A stretch of DNA of 64,000 nt from Caproicibacterium lactatifermentans (GCF_013315815.1 NZ_CP046051.1:1178001-1242000), one strand, 5' to 3'; shown: positions 10,226-18,242, numbered from the stretch's first letter. Numbers and translations are program-made. The notes: generated from the letters alone by a model not told the origin.

Positions 10226-11593
10226 ATGAAAATAACAGTCAGAGAAGCAGCAGAAATGAGCAGCGGACGGCTGCTCTGCGGAAATGCGGACAGTTGGATT
10301 ACTTCCATTGTAACCGACAGCCGGGAGGCGTGCCCCGGTTCCTTGTTTGTGCCCATTCGGGGCGAAAAAACAGATGCACATATTTATATTCCAGCTGTTT
10401 TTGCCGCGGGTGCAGCGGCGTCCTTTACGCAGGAAGAAACAGCTGTTCCGCCGGACAGCAGCGCACTCATAGCTGTGCCGGATACAACAGCTGCCCTACA
10501 GCGTTTGGCGGCCGCCTACCGCCGCCGGTATACCGGCCCAGTTGTCGGCATAACCGGCAGTGTCGGCAAAACGACGACTAAGGAAATGGTGGCCCTGGCG
10601 CTTTCCGCCCGCTATCACGTAATGAAAACACAGGGAAACCAGAACAGCCAAGTTGGTGTGCCGCTAACCATGTTCCAGCTGAACGCAGACACGGAAACAG
10701 CAGTTGTGGAAATGGGAATGAGTCAGTTCGGTGAAATGGCCCGCCTTGCCAGGATTGCGGCACCGCAGTTTGCGGTTATGACGAACATCGGTATCTCTCA
10801 TATAGAAAATCTGCATACACAGGAAAACATCATGCGGGAAAAGCTGCACATCACGGACGGCTTTACACCGCAGTCCGTACTGGTACTGAACGGTGATGAT
10901 AAAATGCTCGCTACCCTGCGCGGGAAGCTGCCGTTCCATACAGAATTTGTGGGTACATCACCGTGGTGCAGCTATCGGGCCGTGCAGGTAGAAAGCCAGA
11001 ACGGCTGTATGCACTTTTCCATGCAGCACGATGGGAAAAGCCTGCCGGTTACCATTCCAGTACTCGGTATGCATCAGGTGACCAATGCGCTTGCTGCATT
11101 GGCAATAGCCGACATTCTGCACGTTTCTCTGCCGGATGCAGCGGCTGAACTTGCCAAGTATCAGCCGCTGGCCATGCGCCAGCAAATACATGAGGCAGGC
11201 GGCATGACCGTCATTGATGACTCCTACAACGCCAGTCCGGACGCTATGCGCGGTGCTCTGGATGTTCTGTGCAGTTTTCCACACCGGCGTGTCGCTGTAC
11301 TGGCGGATATGCTGGAGCTTGGGGACGCTTCCTGCCGTGCCCATCAGGACTGTGGGAGACACGCGGCACAGGCCGGCGTGGACGTACTGGTTACAATCGG
11401 CAAAGAAGCCGCGGCAATTGCAGAAGGCGCACATGAGGTTAATTCCAGCCTTCCCTGCACTGTTTGCAGCAGCAATCAAGAAGCAGGGGCTTATTTGCGC
11501 AAATTGCTGAAGCCAGGCGATACCATTCTGGTAAAGGGTTCCCGCGGCATGCACGTAGATGAAATCGTTTCAGGCATTCTTGCTTTCGCCTGA
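10226..11593 (+). CDS. murF: MurF: UDP-MurNAc-tripeptide:D-Ala-D-Ala ligase
   Basis: MurF joins D-Ala-D-Ala to the UDP-MurNAc tripeptide, the last cytoplasmic step of precursor synthesis. The 455-residue protein has the N-terminal domain (TDSREACPGSLFVPI), the ATP loop GITGSVGKTTTKEM (109-121), NQNSQVGVPLT, the central VVEMGMSQFGEMARL with TNIGISHIENL, and the C-terminal VIDDSYNASPDAMRGAL and VLADMLELG signatures. All catalytic segments look intact. The start ATG 10226 has AAGGA about 10 bases upstream. It ends ahead of a strong bidirectional terminator. Confidence 0.96.
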   Translation: MKITVREAAEMSSGRLLCGNADSWITSIVTDSREACPGSLFVPIRGEKTDAHIYIPAVFAAGAAASFTQEETAVPPDSSALIAVPDTTAALQRLAAAYRRRYTGPVVGITGSVGKTTTKEMVALALSARYHVMKTQGNQNSQVGVPLTMFQLNADTETAVVEMGMSQFGEMARLARIAAPQFAVMTNIGISHIENLHTQENIMREKLHITDGFTPQSVLVLNGDDKMLATLRGKLPFHTEFVGTSPWCSYRAVQVESQNGCMHFSMQHDGKSLPVTIPVLGMHQVTNALAALAIADILHVSLPDAAAELAKYQPLAMRQQIHEAGGMTVIDDSYNASPDAMRGALDVLCSFPHRRVAVLADMLELGDASCRAHQDCGRHAAQAGVDVLVTIGKEAAAIAEGAHEVNSSLPCTVCSSNQEAGAYLRKLLKPGDTILVKGSRGMHVDEIVSGILAFA

Positions 11594-11611
11594 CTGCGTA
11601 AAAATAAAGAA

Positions 11612-11655
11612 GTGACTGTACGGCCCCTAAAAACAGGGCGTACAGTCACTTTTTT
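11612..11655 (+). terminator. Bidirectional intrinsic terminator between murF and a convergent glycosyltransferase
   Basis: GTGACTGTAC pairs with GTACAGTCAC and the stem continues into CCC/GGG with a one-base bulge; TTTTTT follows on the + strand. The minus-strand side is A-rich before the stem, so it can serve both convergent genes. Confidence 0.88.
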
Positions 11656-11668
11656 ATTCCCGATTTTA

Positions 11669-12922
11669 TTAAAAAGGCAAAATATTTTCCGCAAATGCCG
11701 CAAAATTTTTATCTGCCTGAAAAGATTGTTCCCAAACTGCGCGGCAGGCTTTGCGCTGAGCAGCCATTTTTTCGGCAGACTGAGAAGCCGCATCCCGAAT
11801 TGCCTTTGCCAATGCTTCCGGTGTTAAATCAGCGGGCAGCAGCTGCCCGGTCTCCCCTGTGCGTATCAACTCACTGGTGCCGCCTACATCTGTTGCTATG
11901 GATGGAATGCCAAAAGAGGAAGCCTCCATAATCGAAACCGGCAAGCCTTCACTGCTGCTGGTATTGACAAACAAGCTGACCGGGGTGGACTGATAAAAAG
12001 ACATCAACTGCTGGTTTGGAAGTGCACCGCGCAGGTCCGTTTCCATAAAAGCAAGGTGTTCCTTTGCGAAGTTGCGCAATTCTTTCAGTGTATCGCCGTC
12101 ACCAATATGCGTCCACTTTAGTTTCAGTCCGCTTCCCTGTAGCAAAGAAAGTGCCTGTGCCAACAATTCCACACGTTTTACCGGAGAAATGTGGCAGCAG
12201 CTAACAATGTGGAAACAGTCTTCCCGTGGCACTGGACCTAATCCATAGTCACGTGTACCCAAATATGCGGTGTGCACCTTTCCCTTTCCCGCAGGCCAGT
12301 GCTGTAGAATATAGCGGGTTCCATTTTCGCTGCAGGGATAAACCGCATCCAAATTTTTCAACAGATAAGGACGCAGCGGCAGAAAACCACTGGGCTGCCG
12401 TTCCTGATAAAGGTCATATCCGTGTGCCCGGCACACCGCTTTGCTTGTTTGTGCAGGGCAGTATTTTTTCAGCTGATTGGCAACAACCGCGACATCATAA
12501 AACCAATACGCATAAAATGTGATACCATCATACGCTTTCATGCGGTGCGCCAGCAGAATGCGGCGGCAGATACTAAACAGCACTTCACTCTTTGCAATAA
12601 AGTAATAAAAAAATGCCCACGATTTCAGTTTTGCATGTGCCTGCTTTAGTTCGTCCCGCTCTATAAATCCATGCATACTGGGAGAAAACAGCAGACGGGC
12701 CGCCGCGCCCGGCAGATACCGCTTTACTTGACTGGCCGGGATATGGTAAACCGTTACATTCTGCGGCACCTGCCGCGTCTGTACAGCGTTGTCTGCTGTA
12801 CTGGTTGCAATCAAAAAAACATGCTCAAACTTTTCTGCCAGAACCGGCAGCTCATTTTCTATAAATTCTTCTCCTTTATCAAATGGAAAAGTCTTTGTCA
12901 GCATGACTAAGCAGTCCCTCAT
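11669..12922 (-). CDS. Family 4 (GT-B) glycosyltransferase
   Basis: The 417-residue protein starts MRDCLVMLTKTFPFDKGEEF, a GT-B N-terminal segment with a G-E-x-F acceptor loop. The C-terminal donor half holds IVSCCHISPVKRVELLAQAL, WTHIGDGDTLKEL and the EX7E region NTSSSEGLPVSIMEASSFG, followed by PSIATDVGGTSELI. The start is ATG 12922 behind AGGAGGA. It stands alone on the minus strand, convergent to murF. A role in exopolysaccharide or cell-surface glycan synthesis is likely, but the donor and acceptor cannot be read from sequence. Confidence 0.86.
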   Translation of the reverse strand: MRDCLVMLTKTFPFDKGEEFIENELPVLAEKFEHVFLIATSTADNAVQTRQVPQNVTVYHIPASQVKRYLPGAAARLLFSPSMHGFIERDELKQAHAKLKSWAFFYYFIAKSEVLFSICRRILLAHRMKAYDGITFYAYWFYDVAVVANQLKKYCPAQTSKAVCRAHGYDLYQERQPSGFLPLRPYLLKNLDAVYPCSENGTRYILQHWPAGKGKVHTAYLGTRDYGLGPVPREDCFHIVSCCHISPVKRVELLAQALSLLQGSGLKLKWTHIGDGDTLKELRNFAKEHLAFMETDLRGALPNQQLMSFYQSTPVSLFVNTSSSEGLPVSIMEASSFGIPSIATDVGGTSELIRTGETGQLLPADLTPEALAKAIRDAASQSAEKMAAQRKACRAVWEQSFQADKNFAAFAENILPF

Positions 12923-13068
12923 CTGTTGTCCTCCTGTACGCACAAACGCAGTTCGTCGTGCATTTTTGTTTCAAATTCATACAACAGAATAGCATATTTT
13001 TCATAGATATACAAGCCTGCACGCTTTTAGGCGACGTCAAATTGGTACTTTTGTGGCTGCACACAAAA

Positions 13069-13101
13069 AGCAGCTCCAGCTGTTTTGCGGCTGGAGCTGC
13101 T
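13069..13101 (-). terminator. Intrinsic terminator of reverse rubrerythrin
   Basis: AGCAGCTCCAGC and GCTGGAGCTGCT form a perfect 12-bp stem with a 9-base loop. On the minus strand it is followed by TTTTTGTG, 30 bases past the rubrerythrin stop. Confidence 0.9.
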
Positions 13102-13130
13102 TTTATGAAGATTTACAGAAAGGGCGTTTT

Positions 13131-13676
13131 TTATTCCCCAAAATAACGTTTCAGAAGTCCCTTAAAGCCACAACCGTGACGGGCTTCATCCTTCGCCATT
13201 TCGTGAACGGTGTCATGGATAGCATCGTAGTTCAGTGCCTTTGCTTTCTTGGCAAGCGCCAGCTTTCCGGCGCAGGCACCGGCCTCTGCCTCTACACGCA
13301 TTTCCAGATTCTTCTTGGTGCTCTTTGTGACTACCTCACCAAGTAGCTCCGCAAACTTGGAAGCATGCTCTGCTTCTTCAAAAGCGTAGCGTTTATAGGC
13401 TTCTGCAATTTCCGGATAACCTTCGCGCTCTGCCTGACGGCTCATTGCAAGGTACATGCCAACTTCACTGCACTCGCCGTTAAAGTTGTCCTTGAGGCCC
13501 TGATAGACTTCCGGGTCGCAGCCCTGTGCGACACCCACTTCGTGCTCACAGGCAAAGCCAGCTGCAGCAACCTGCTCTTTAAACTTGCTCTTCGGTGCAC
13601 CACACTGTGGGCACTTCTCCGGCGGCTGGTCACCTTCATAAACATAACCACATACAGAACAAACCCATTTTTTCAT
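13131..13676 (-). CDS. Reverse rubrerythrin (N-terminal rubredoxin domain)
   Basis: This 181-residue cytoplasmic protein reduces hydrogen peroxide (and, in clostridial relatives, oxygen) using NADH-derived electrons. The rubredoxin domain comes first: [10 protein letters not shown] and CPQCGAP give the Cys4 iron site (residues 6-28). The ferritin-like diiron domain follows, with ligand Glu residues in [29 protein letters not shown] and DEARHG. Ordinary rubrerythrins have the rubredoxin domain last, so the order identifies the reverse type known from Clostridium acetobutylicum. The start ATG 13676 has GGAGGT. The gene lies 58 bases behind perR, which probably controls it. Confidence 0.95.
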   Translation of the reverse strand: MKKWVCSVCGYVYEGDQPPEKCPQCGAPKSKFKEQVAAAGFACEHEVGVAQGCDPEVYQGLKDNFNGECSEVGMYLAMSRQAEREGYPEIAEAYKRYAFEEAEHASKFAELLGEVVTKSTKKNLEMRVEAEAGACAGKLALAKKAKALNYDAIHDTVHEMAKDEARHGCGFKGLLKRYFGE

Positions 13677-13734
13677 AGCAATACCTCCAATAATAAAAAT
13701 AAATTTAGACTATTTGGTAAGGAATACAGGGCTT

Positions 13735-14148
13735 TTATGCGCCCTGATTGGTCTTGCATTCAGCAGCACAGGCGGCACACAGTCCCCGAAAAACAATTTG
13801 GTGACTTTCCACCTTGGCTCCCAGCATACGGGAAACCTTTGCGCTGTCTTCCGGTCCTAGAAACTCCATATTGATGTCCAAAACAGCGCCGCAGTGTGTA
13901 CATACAAAGTGCGAATGGGGAGAAACATCTGCATCGTACCGTTCCTGTCCATTGACAACGCCAACTGTAATAATGGTTCCGTTCTTTTTAAAACGGCCAA
14001 GATTGCGGTAAATAGTTCCGAGGCTAAGGTCCGGGAAAGACGGTTTCAGTTGTTCATATACCCACTCCGCTGTCGGGTGTGTTTTGGTCGCCTTTAGTGT
14101 TTCTAGAATTGCTTCTCTTTTACGGCTGAAATTCTGCTTTTTTTCCAT
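13735..14148 (-). CDS. perR: PerR-like peroxide-sensing repressor (Fur family)
   Basis: The 137-residue protein has a winged-helix N-terminal domain (TKTHPTAEWVYEQLKPSFPDLSLGTIYRNL, given in parts: the recognition helix is LSLGTIYRNLGRF) and a C-terminal metal domain with two CxxC pairs, CTHCGA and CAACAAEC, that hold structural zinc. HSHFVC supplies the regulatory-site His residues. The LSLGTIYRNL helix and the neighbouring reverse rubrerythrin favour PerR over Fur or Zur. The start is ATG 14148; ATG codons at 14163 and further upstream lack a better ribosome site. A palindromic operator and two promoters lie upstream, suggesting self-regulation. Confidence 0.88.
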   Translation of the reverse strand: MEKKQNFSRKREAILETLKATKTHPTAEWVYEQLKPSFPDLSLGTIYRNLGRFKKNGTIITVGVVNGQERYDADVSPHSHFVCTHCGAVLDINMEFLGPEDSAKVSRMLGAKVESHQIVFRGLCAACAAECKTNQGA

Positions 14149-14186
14149 GTGACAATACTCCATCAAATACATATTTTCTGTTAGAT

Positions 14187-14215
14187 ATTGTATCATGCAG
14201 AACATAGAGTGTAAA
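14187..14215 (-). promoter_or_regulatory. Proximal perR promoter
   Basis: On the minus strand TTTACA (top 14210-14215) and TACAAT (top 14187-14192) are spaced by 17 bases, about 40 bases ahead of the perR start codon. Confidence 0.65.
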
Positions 14216-14230
14216 GGAGCGGCAGATGAA

Positions 14231-14255
14231 AACGATAATAATAATTATTCTCGTT
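14231..14255. promoter_or_regulatory. PerR/Fur-box-like operator upstream of perR
   Basis: AACGATAATAAT and ATTATTCTCGTT form a 25-base palindrome about a central A with a single mismatched pair. Its core resembles the GATAAT/ATTATC pattern of Fur-family boxes. It sits between the two candidate perR promoters, where bound repressor would block the distal one. Confidence 0.7.
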
Positions 14256-14265
14256 CCATGGCTAT

Positions 14266-14294
14266 AGAATAGCACATCCCATGGTATTTGTAAA
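14266..14294 (-). promoter_or_regulatory. Distal perR promoter candidate
   Basis: On the minus strand TTTACA (top 14289-14294) and TATTCT (top 14266-14271) are spaced by 17 bases. The PerR-like operator would lie just downstream of its RNA start. Confidence 0.5.
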
Positions 14295-14442
14295 GCCCTT
14301 TTTTGAAAAAAAATAAAATATTTTTTCAATAAGACCAAACATCAGAAAATGCCCGCTCTATACATTTTTTCATTTTGCTCCTGCATCAGTTTGTGGGAAG
14401 AGCCTTGTATTTATTATGCACTGTTCTTTTTCAAAAAACGGC

Positions 14443-14466
14443 TTTCAAATTTTAAAAAATTTGAAA
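14443..14466. repeat. Perfect AT-rich palindrome upstream of the tRNA locus
   Basis: TTTCAAATTTT and AAAATTTGAAA are exact inverted repeats separated by AA, just ahead of the tRNA-region promoter. It may be a protein site or simply a hairpin; the flanks are A/T-rich. Confidence 0.5.
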
Positions 14467-14473
14467 AAACAGC

Positions 14474-14502
14474 TTGTATTTTCTATATATATGTGTTATT
14501 AT
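14474..14502 (+). promoter_or_regulatory. Promoter of the tRNA-Ala locus
   Basis: TTGTAT (14474-14479) and TATTAT (14497-14502) are spaced by 17 bases and lead into the tRNA-like fragment at 14538 and the intact tRNA-Ala at 14655. Confidence 0.6.
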
Positions 14503-14537
14503 GTATAAGCTGTTTCAAGAAAGTACAGCTATGATAT

Positions 14538-14562
14538 GGGGTATTAGCTCAGCTGGGAGCGC
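14538..14562 (+). pseudogene. 5' fragment of a tRNA-Ala-like gene
   Basis: The 25 bases closely match the first 27 of the intact tRNA-Ala 117 bases downstream, including the D-arm TAGCTCAGCTGGGAG. After GCGC the sequence diverges and cannot form anticodon or T arms. It may be a recombination remnant at an integration hot spot. A GGAAAGCC/GGCTTTCC inverted repeat lies between it and the real tRNA. Confidence 0.6.
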
Positions 14563-14654
14563 AGGGCATCCGGTAAGCAACACCTCAGAGTCAGGAACAA
14601 GCGAAAAATCGAATAGCCCGGAAAGCCGCATCAGTAAAGGGCTTTCCAATATTT

Positions 14655-14730
14655 GGGGGTATAGCTCAGCTGGGAGAGCGCCTGCATGGCATGCAGGAGG
14701 TCAGCGGTTCGATCCCGCTTATCTCCACCA
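14655..14730 (+). tRNA. tRNA-Ala (anticodon GGC)
   Basis: The 76-base cloverleaf has an acceptor pair GGGGGTA/TATCTCC, anticodon stem CCTGC/GCAGG around ATGGCAT (anticodon GGC), the T-arm segment GGTTCGATCC and an encoded CCA. Composition and gene content change to those of the conjugative element directly after it, so its 3' end is a candidate attachment site. No duplicate of that 3' end is visible elsewhere in the window. Confidence 0.95.
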
Positions 14731-14738
14731 AAAACAAT

Positions 14739-14770
14739 AAGCCACAAGGCCAAAACCTTGTGGCTTGCGT
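14739..14770 (+). terminator. Terminator of tRNA-Ala
   Basis: AAGCCACAAGG and CCTTGTGGCTT form a perfect 11-bp stem with a 6-base loop, followed by GCGTTTTA, 8 bases past the tRNA CCA. Confidence 0.8.
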
Positions 14771-14800
14771 TTTATCTTACAGCGACTGGGCACTTGATAA

Positions 14801-14933
14801 ATATCAGGGGAATGCGGAGATCAGTCATCGCATGATGGGTACTCCCTGATATCCTCATTTTCATAGAGCAATCCCATTACCAAAAGCGAGGAAAGAGCTA
14901 TGTTTTCCAATTGGAGGACATAGCTCTTTTTTT
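14801..14933 (+). terminator. Element-edge inverted repeat and strong terminator; main content of the gap 14731-15045
   Basis: ATATCAGGG (14801-14809) and CCCTGATAT (14844-14852) are exact inverted repeats 34 bases apart. At 14895-14926, GAGCTATGT and ACATAGCTC with inner TCC/GGA pair into a long stem followed by seven T residues. The terminator isolates the element from tRNA transcription. No gene is seen between 14731 and 15045. The distance-separated repeat could be a recombinase or accessory site. Confidence 0.75.
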
Positions 14934-15045
14934 ATATCCAAACGCGAAAATCCTAATAATCGCGGGCGTTATAAAAATGGAGTAGCTATTCCGTTCTCTT
15001 CGTGGTATCTTGTGTGCTTGACAAATCAAAAAAAGGAGATGAATA

Positions 15046-15891
15046 TTGGTGAGCGTAAACGCCAGAGAAGAAGAATATGAGCATGTGGAGCTGTTCGGCC
15101 GGCCCGCGCTTTTTACGAATTCCCGCATTGACCGCGGCACCGTGCCGGAAGGCTTTCACTGCTATGACCTGCACGGCTCGGACCGTGACCCCGGAAAACC
15201 GACGACGGTGGAAAATCGGGTGGCCGTCCATCACGCCGGTACGGTGCTGACAGCCGAGCCAATCACCATTCCCAGGGAGGGCTTTCGCCGATTGCGCGGC
15301 GGCCTCAACTTTCTCGGTGAATGTCTGACGCTCCCGGAATTCTGTGAAAAGCAAAATCTCAGGCTCCCACCCGACGACCGGAAGTTTATTCTGCGGCCTG
15401 CCTCTCCCAGTGAGGCGGGCTTTTTTTTCGCCCTGCCGAAAGGACGGGACGCGGAGCTTGGAACCATTGGCCATATGCGGATCGATTTCGGCGGTGAAGG
15501 AAAGGAGTTCTGGCACACATGGTGGCCGAGGGGCGACGAGGAATTGAACAGCCCCGAATTCAAAGCGGAGATGAAAGAGCTGGTGAATGAACTGAAGGAA
15601 ACCGGTCCGCTGAAAAGTCTCAGCACCATGTCCGGCTACTGCGGCGGGCATGGCGGCCAGATCGAGGGCGGCGGGCGGCAGAACTATGGCTACATCGTGG
15701 AAACGGAGCATTACCGCTACTGCCTGCGGTGCAATCCCGGTCCCGGAGATTATCAGGCGTACCTGACAGCTTTCGATCTGCGGGTACAGAGGGTGAATAT
15801 GAAACAGAAAACGCCCGCGCAGGATTGCGGCCTTGAAGATAGAATCGGGGATCAGACGCCCGAACAGGGCATCACGATGGGAGGCTTATGA
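15046..15891 (+). CDS. LPD28-like polyvalent-associated protein, first gene of the element
   Basis: The 281-residue soluble protein carries, at about 15-75, the pattern HVELFGRPALFTNSRIDRG, then TVPEGFHCYDL and TVENRVAVHHAGTVLTAEP, which I recognise as the large polyvalent protein-associated domain LPD28 of conjugative elements. Residues 85-255 are of unknown fold. It ends in the short tail GITMGGL. The start is TTG 15046 (7 bases behind AAAGGAG) or GTG 15049. It begins a run of tightly packed accessory genes. The family is thought to accompany transferred DNA into recipients; the activity is unknown. Confidence 0.65.
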   Translation: MVSVNAREEEYEHVELFGRPALFTNSRIDRGTVPEGFHCYDLHGSDRDPGKPTTVENRVAVHHAGTVLTAEPITIPREGFRRLRGGLNFLGECLTLPEFCEKQNLRLPPDDRKFILRPASPSEAGFFFALPKGRDAELGTIGHMRIDFGGEGKEFWHTWWPRGDEELNSPEFKAEMKELVNELKETGPLKSLSTMSGYCGGHGGQIEGGGRQNYGYIVETEHYRYCLRCNPGPGDYQAYLTAFDLRVQRVNMKQKTPAQDCGLEDRIGDQTPEQGITMGGL

Positions 15892-15892
15892 G

Positions 15893-16624
15893 ATGAGACA
15901 GCATCCGAAATGGCTGGAGTTTTTACGCGAGCAGTACCCGCCGGGCACACGTATCCGGCTCGCACAGATGAACGATCCCTATTCCCCCGTGCCGCCCGGC
16001 ACCGAGGGGACGCTCGAGTACATCGACGACGCGGGCCAGTTCCAGATAAATTGGGACAACGGCCGCACCCTCGCGCTCATCCCCAGTGAAGATCACTTTT
16101 CCGTCATTCCGCGGCCGCTCCAGACTCTCAAGCTCTACATGCCGCTCACCGTCACCACCTATGAGCGCGACGAATACGGCGACATGGACAACGATCCCGT
16201 CGAGCTTGACAGCCGGACGGTCCTTCCCTATGAGGATCATATCCTCGCCGCCATTCTGAAGGAGCGCGCGCCGGAGGAAGCGGAGCGCGGCCTCATGAAA
16301 TACTATGGCGCGGACGACGCTGTAAACGACAAGGTGAGGTCTTATGTTTTCACGGTGGAACGTGTCCAGGGCCAATTGATGGGAGTCGCTGAGTGCCGCA
16401 TCAAGAGCGAACTGACAGCTGAGGAACTGGAACGGCTAAAGGGGAACATCTCCGGCCAGGCGTCCGATGGGTTTGGGGAAGGATTTGAGCAGCGGCCGAT
16501 CAAGACCCCGGACGGTGAGATTTACGTCAGCCTGTGGAGCAGCGAGAAAGGCTGGAACATCATGACGCAGGATGAGCTGGAGCAGAGCCAGCAGATGGGA
16601 GGCATGCGGCTTGATCAACAATAA
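15893..16624 (+). CDS. DUF4314-containing accessory protein
   Basis: The 243-residue protein begins with a DUF4314-type domain (residues 1-72: YPPGTRIRLAQMNDPYSP, PPGTEGTLEYIDDAGQFQ and WDNGRTLALIP), which is SH3-like and common in conjugative elements of Bacillota. A second conserved segment follows (LKLYMPLTVTTYERDEYGD, then LDSRTVLPYEDHILAAI). It ends in QQMGGMRLDQQ. The start ATG 15893 lies one base after the preceding stop; the ribosome site GGGAGG is embedded in the last codons of that gene. It overlaps the next gene by 14 bases. The function is unknown, and antirestriction or early-transfer roles are conjecture. Confidence 0.65.
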   Translation: MRQHPKWLEFLREQYPPGTRIRLAQMNDPYSPVPPGTEGTLEYIDDAGQFQINWDNGRTLALIPSEDHFSVIPRPLQTLKLYMPLTVTTYERDEYGDMDNDPVELDSRTVLPYEDHILAAILKERAPEEAERGLMKYYGADDAVNDKVRSYVFTVERVQGQLMGVAECRIKSELTAEELERLKGNISGQASDGFGEGFEQRPIKTPDGEIYVSLWSSEKGWNIMTQDELEQSQQMGGMRLDQQ

Positions 16625-17840
16625 AAGAATCATGGAGCTGGAGATCAGCCGTCCCGGTACGTTCGGCTCGAATACTTCGTCGACAATTGCGTTGCCCGCC
16701 ACCCCCTATGAGCTGTTGGATGCACTGGACAGGGCGCGCGTGACCGACGAACGGGTTATCTACTCCACGGAAATCCTGCGCTGCGAGCTGGACTACCTGC
16801 CCCAATTTCTCAGCCCCAGCTCCAACCTGTATGAAATGAACCATCTCTCCCAGCGGCTGGCCTCACTCAGCGATTGGGAGCTGGACTGCTTCGAGGGGAT
16901 GGTGATGATGGATGCTATCCAGAACAGCTATGCTTTGATCCCTGTGGAGCGGCTGATCAACATGACCGCCAGTATGGAGCACTGTCAGATCGCCTACGAA
17001 GCACACAACGACGAATCCCTCGGCAAATTTTATGCGGAAAACGGCTTCGTGCCGCAACTGGACAGCCTGCCGGACAATATCTACGCATGGCTGGACTTCG
17101 GCAAGATCGGAAAAGAGATGCGCGAGGGCGAAGGCGGCGTCTTTACCCCGCACGGCTATGTGGTGCAGAACGGTATGATCGCGCGGCTGTATCAGAGCGG
17201 AGAGGCCGTCCCCGCCGAGAAGCCGGACTACACGGTGCTCCTGCGCGTGACCAAAGGGCATTTCAACGATCCCGAATCTGACAACGGTCTCTCCGCACTT
17301 CTGAAGCTGCCCGCCGGCGATCAGGAGCTTTTTCAAGCGGTGAAGGAGGTGGACGCGATATCGCCGGAGGACTGCTCGTTTGTCGCCGTGGACTGCGCCA
17401 TTCCGCAATTGACGGAGAAAATCACAGATGAGCTGGAAGCAACAAATGGCGATTGCTACGGTCTGGTCAATGAGCTGGCAGGACAGCTACGGCATCTTGA
17501 CCGCGAGGGCGGCGTCCCCATTTGCAAGGCGATGCTGATGTCGGCGCCCGAGGACATCTCTCTGGAGGAAGTGCTCGACCTCGCGTATCAGACTGACGAA
17601 TTCAGGCTTCTGCGGGAAACCGCGACCCCTGCGGATTACGCGAAAGCGGAGCTTGCGAAATGTACGATCCCGCTGAAAGAAGAACTGTTTGCCAGCGATG
17701 CTGCCCTTTGTTACTACGGTGAAAAGCTCATGGAGCACGACAAGGCTTCCTCTACCGAATACGGCATTCTCGTCGCACGGGGCGGTCAGACGGTGGAACA
17801 GTGCCTGAACCGACCCGAACCGCAAATGGAAATGAGGTAA
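16611..17840 (+). CDS. ArdA-like antirestriction protein (tentative)
   Basis: The 409-residue acidic protein shows the general layout of ArdA antirestriction proteins, which mimic DNA and block type I restriction when an element enters a new cell: many Asp/Glu residues, an LSDWELDCFEGMVMM helix and a LPDNIYAWLDFGKIGKEM segment followed by a short Gly-Tyr-Val-Val strand. A second part (about 215-385) holds CAIPQLTEKITDELEA and DREGGVPICKAMLMSAPE. It ends in EPQMEMR. The start is probably TTG 16611, 9 bases behind GGGAGG, overlapping the previous gene; ATG 16632 has no ribosome site. The family call is uncertain because there is no single diagnostic motif. Confidence 0.5.
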   Translation: MINNKRIMELEISRPGTFGSNTSSTIALPATPYELLDALDRARVTDERVIYSTEILRCELDYLPQFLSPSSNLYEMNHLSQRLASLSDWELDCFEGMVMMDAIQNSYALIPVERLINMTASMEHCQIAYEAHNDESLGKFYAENGFVPQLDSLPDNIYAWLDFGKIGKEMREGEGGVFTPHGYVVQNGMIARLYQSGEAVPAEKPDYTVLLRVTKGHFNDPESDNGLSALLKLPAGDQELFQAVKEVDAISPEDCSFVAVDCAIPQLTEKITDELEATNGDCYGLVNELAGQLRHLDREGGVPICKAMLMSAPEDISLEEVLDLAYQTDEFRLLRETATPADYAKAELAKCTIPLKEELFASDAALCYYGEKLMEHDKASSTEYGILVARGGQTVEQCLNRPEPQMEMR

Positions 17841-17896
17841 ATGAATCATACTTTTATCCAGAGATGTGCAACCGTAAACAGAATAAACTTTGCGTC

Positions 17897-17934
17897 GCCT
17901 TTTGATTTTAACGAAGATCAAAAGGCACTTTTTT
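17897..17934 (+). terminator. Intrinsic terminator inside the accessory operon
   Basis: GCCTTTTGAT and ATCAAAAGGC form a perfect 10-bp stem, followed by ACTTTTTTG, 56 bases past the ArdA-like gene. No new promoter is evident before the next gene. Confidence 0.85.
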
Positions 17935-17949
17935 GTTTCAGGAGGAAAA

Positions 17950-18024
17950 GTGTTGGCAGGACAATCGAATACGGTTAACAAACGGCGCCGCCTTTGCAAA
18001 AAGGCAGCGCCGTTTCCGTTATAA
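17950..18024 (+). CDS. Possible 24-residue leader peptide overlapping a strong hairpin
   Basis: A GTG codon preceded by AGGAGG opens 24 codons rich in basic residues (NKRRRLCKK) and ends 11 bases before the next gene. Codons 11-22 lie in a hairpin: AACGGCGCCGCCTTT (17981-17995) pairs with AAAGGCAGCGCCGTT (18000-18014), one mismatch, loop GCAA. Ribosome movement would open this hairpin, so an attenuator or translational-coupling leader is possible. It could also be a chance frame over a structural hairpin. Confidence 0.35.
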   Translation: MLAGQSNTVNKRRRLCKKAAPFPL

Positions 18025-18035
18025 GGAGATGAACC

Positions 18036-18242
18036 ATGGATCAGAAAACAAAAGAAAATCCCGGAACAGGATCGGCGGGCCCTCCGAAGCCGGTAACCCT
18101 CCCGCTTCCCAAAGAGCTGTCCCGCTGCAAAGGCTGCCCGTACCCCGGAATCGGCTTCATCTGCTGGAACACGGACGGGACCTGCATACGCACGGATGAG
18201 GAAGAAATGAACCGCCGCGATGGAAGAAGGCGGCGCAAGTGA
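18036..18242 (+). CDS. Small Cys-rich protein upstream of a DNA adenine methylase
   Basis: The 68-residue protein has a Pro/Lys-rich N-terminus, then CKGCPYPGIGFICW and a fourth Cys in GTCIRTDEEE, giving four cysteines (about 30, 33, 43 and 49) that could hold zinc, and a basic tail RRDGRRRRK that could touch nucleic acid. ATAAGGAG lies 7 bases before ATG. It overlaps the methylase start by 4 bases (GTGA), so the two are coupled and may work together. I do not recognise the family. Confidence 0.65.
   Translation: MDQKTKENPGTGSAGPPKPVTLPLPKELSRCKGCPYPGIGFICWNTDGTCIRTDEEEMNRRDGRRRRK

Noticed and set aside
14538..14612. A functional second tRNA upstream of tRNA-Ala
   Set aside because: Only the first 25 bases fit; no anticodon stem, T arm or CCA end can be formed.
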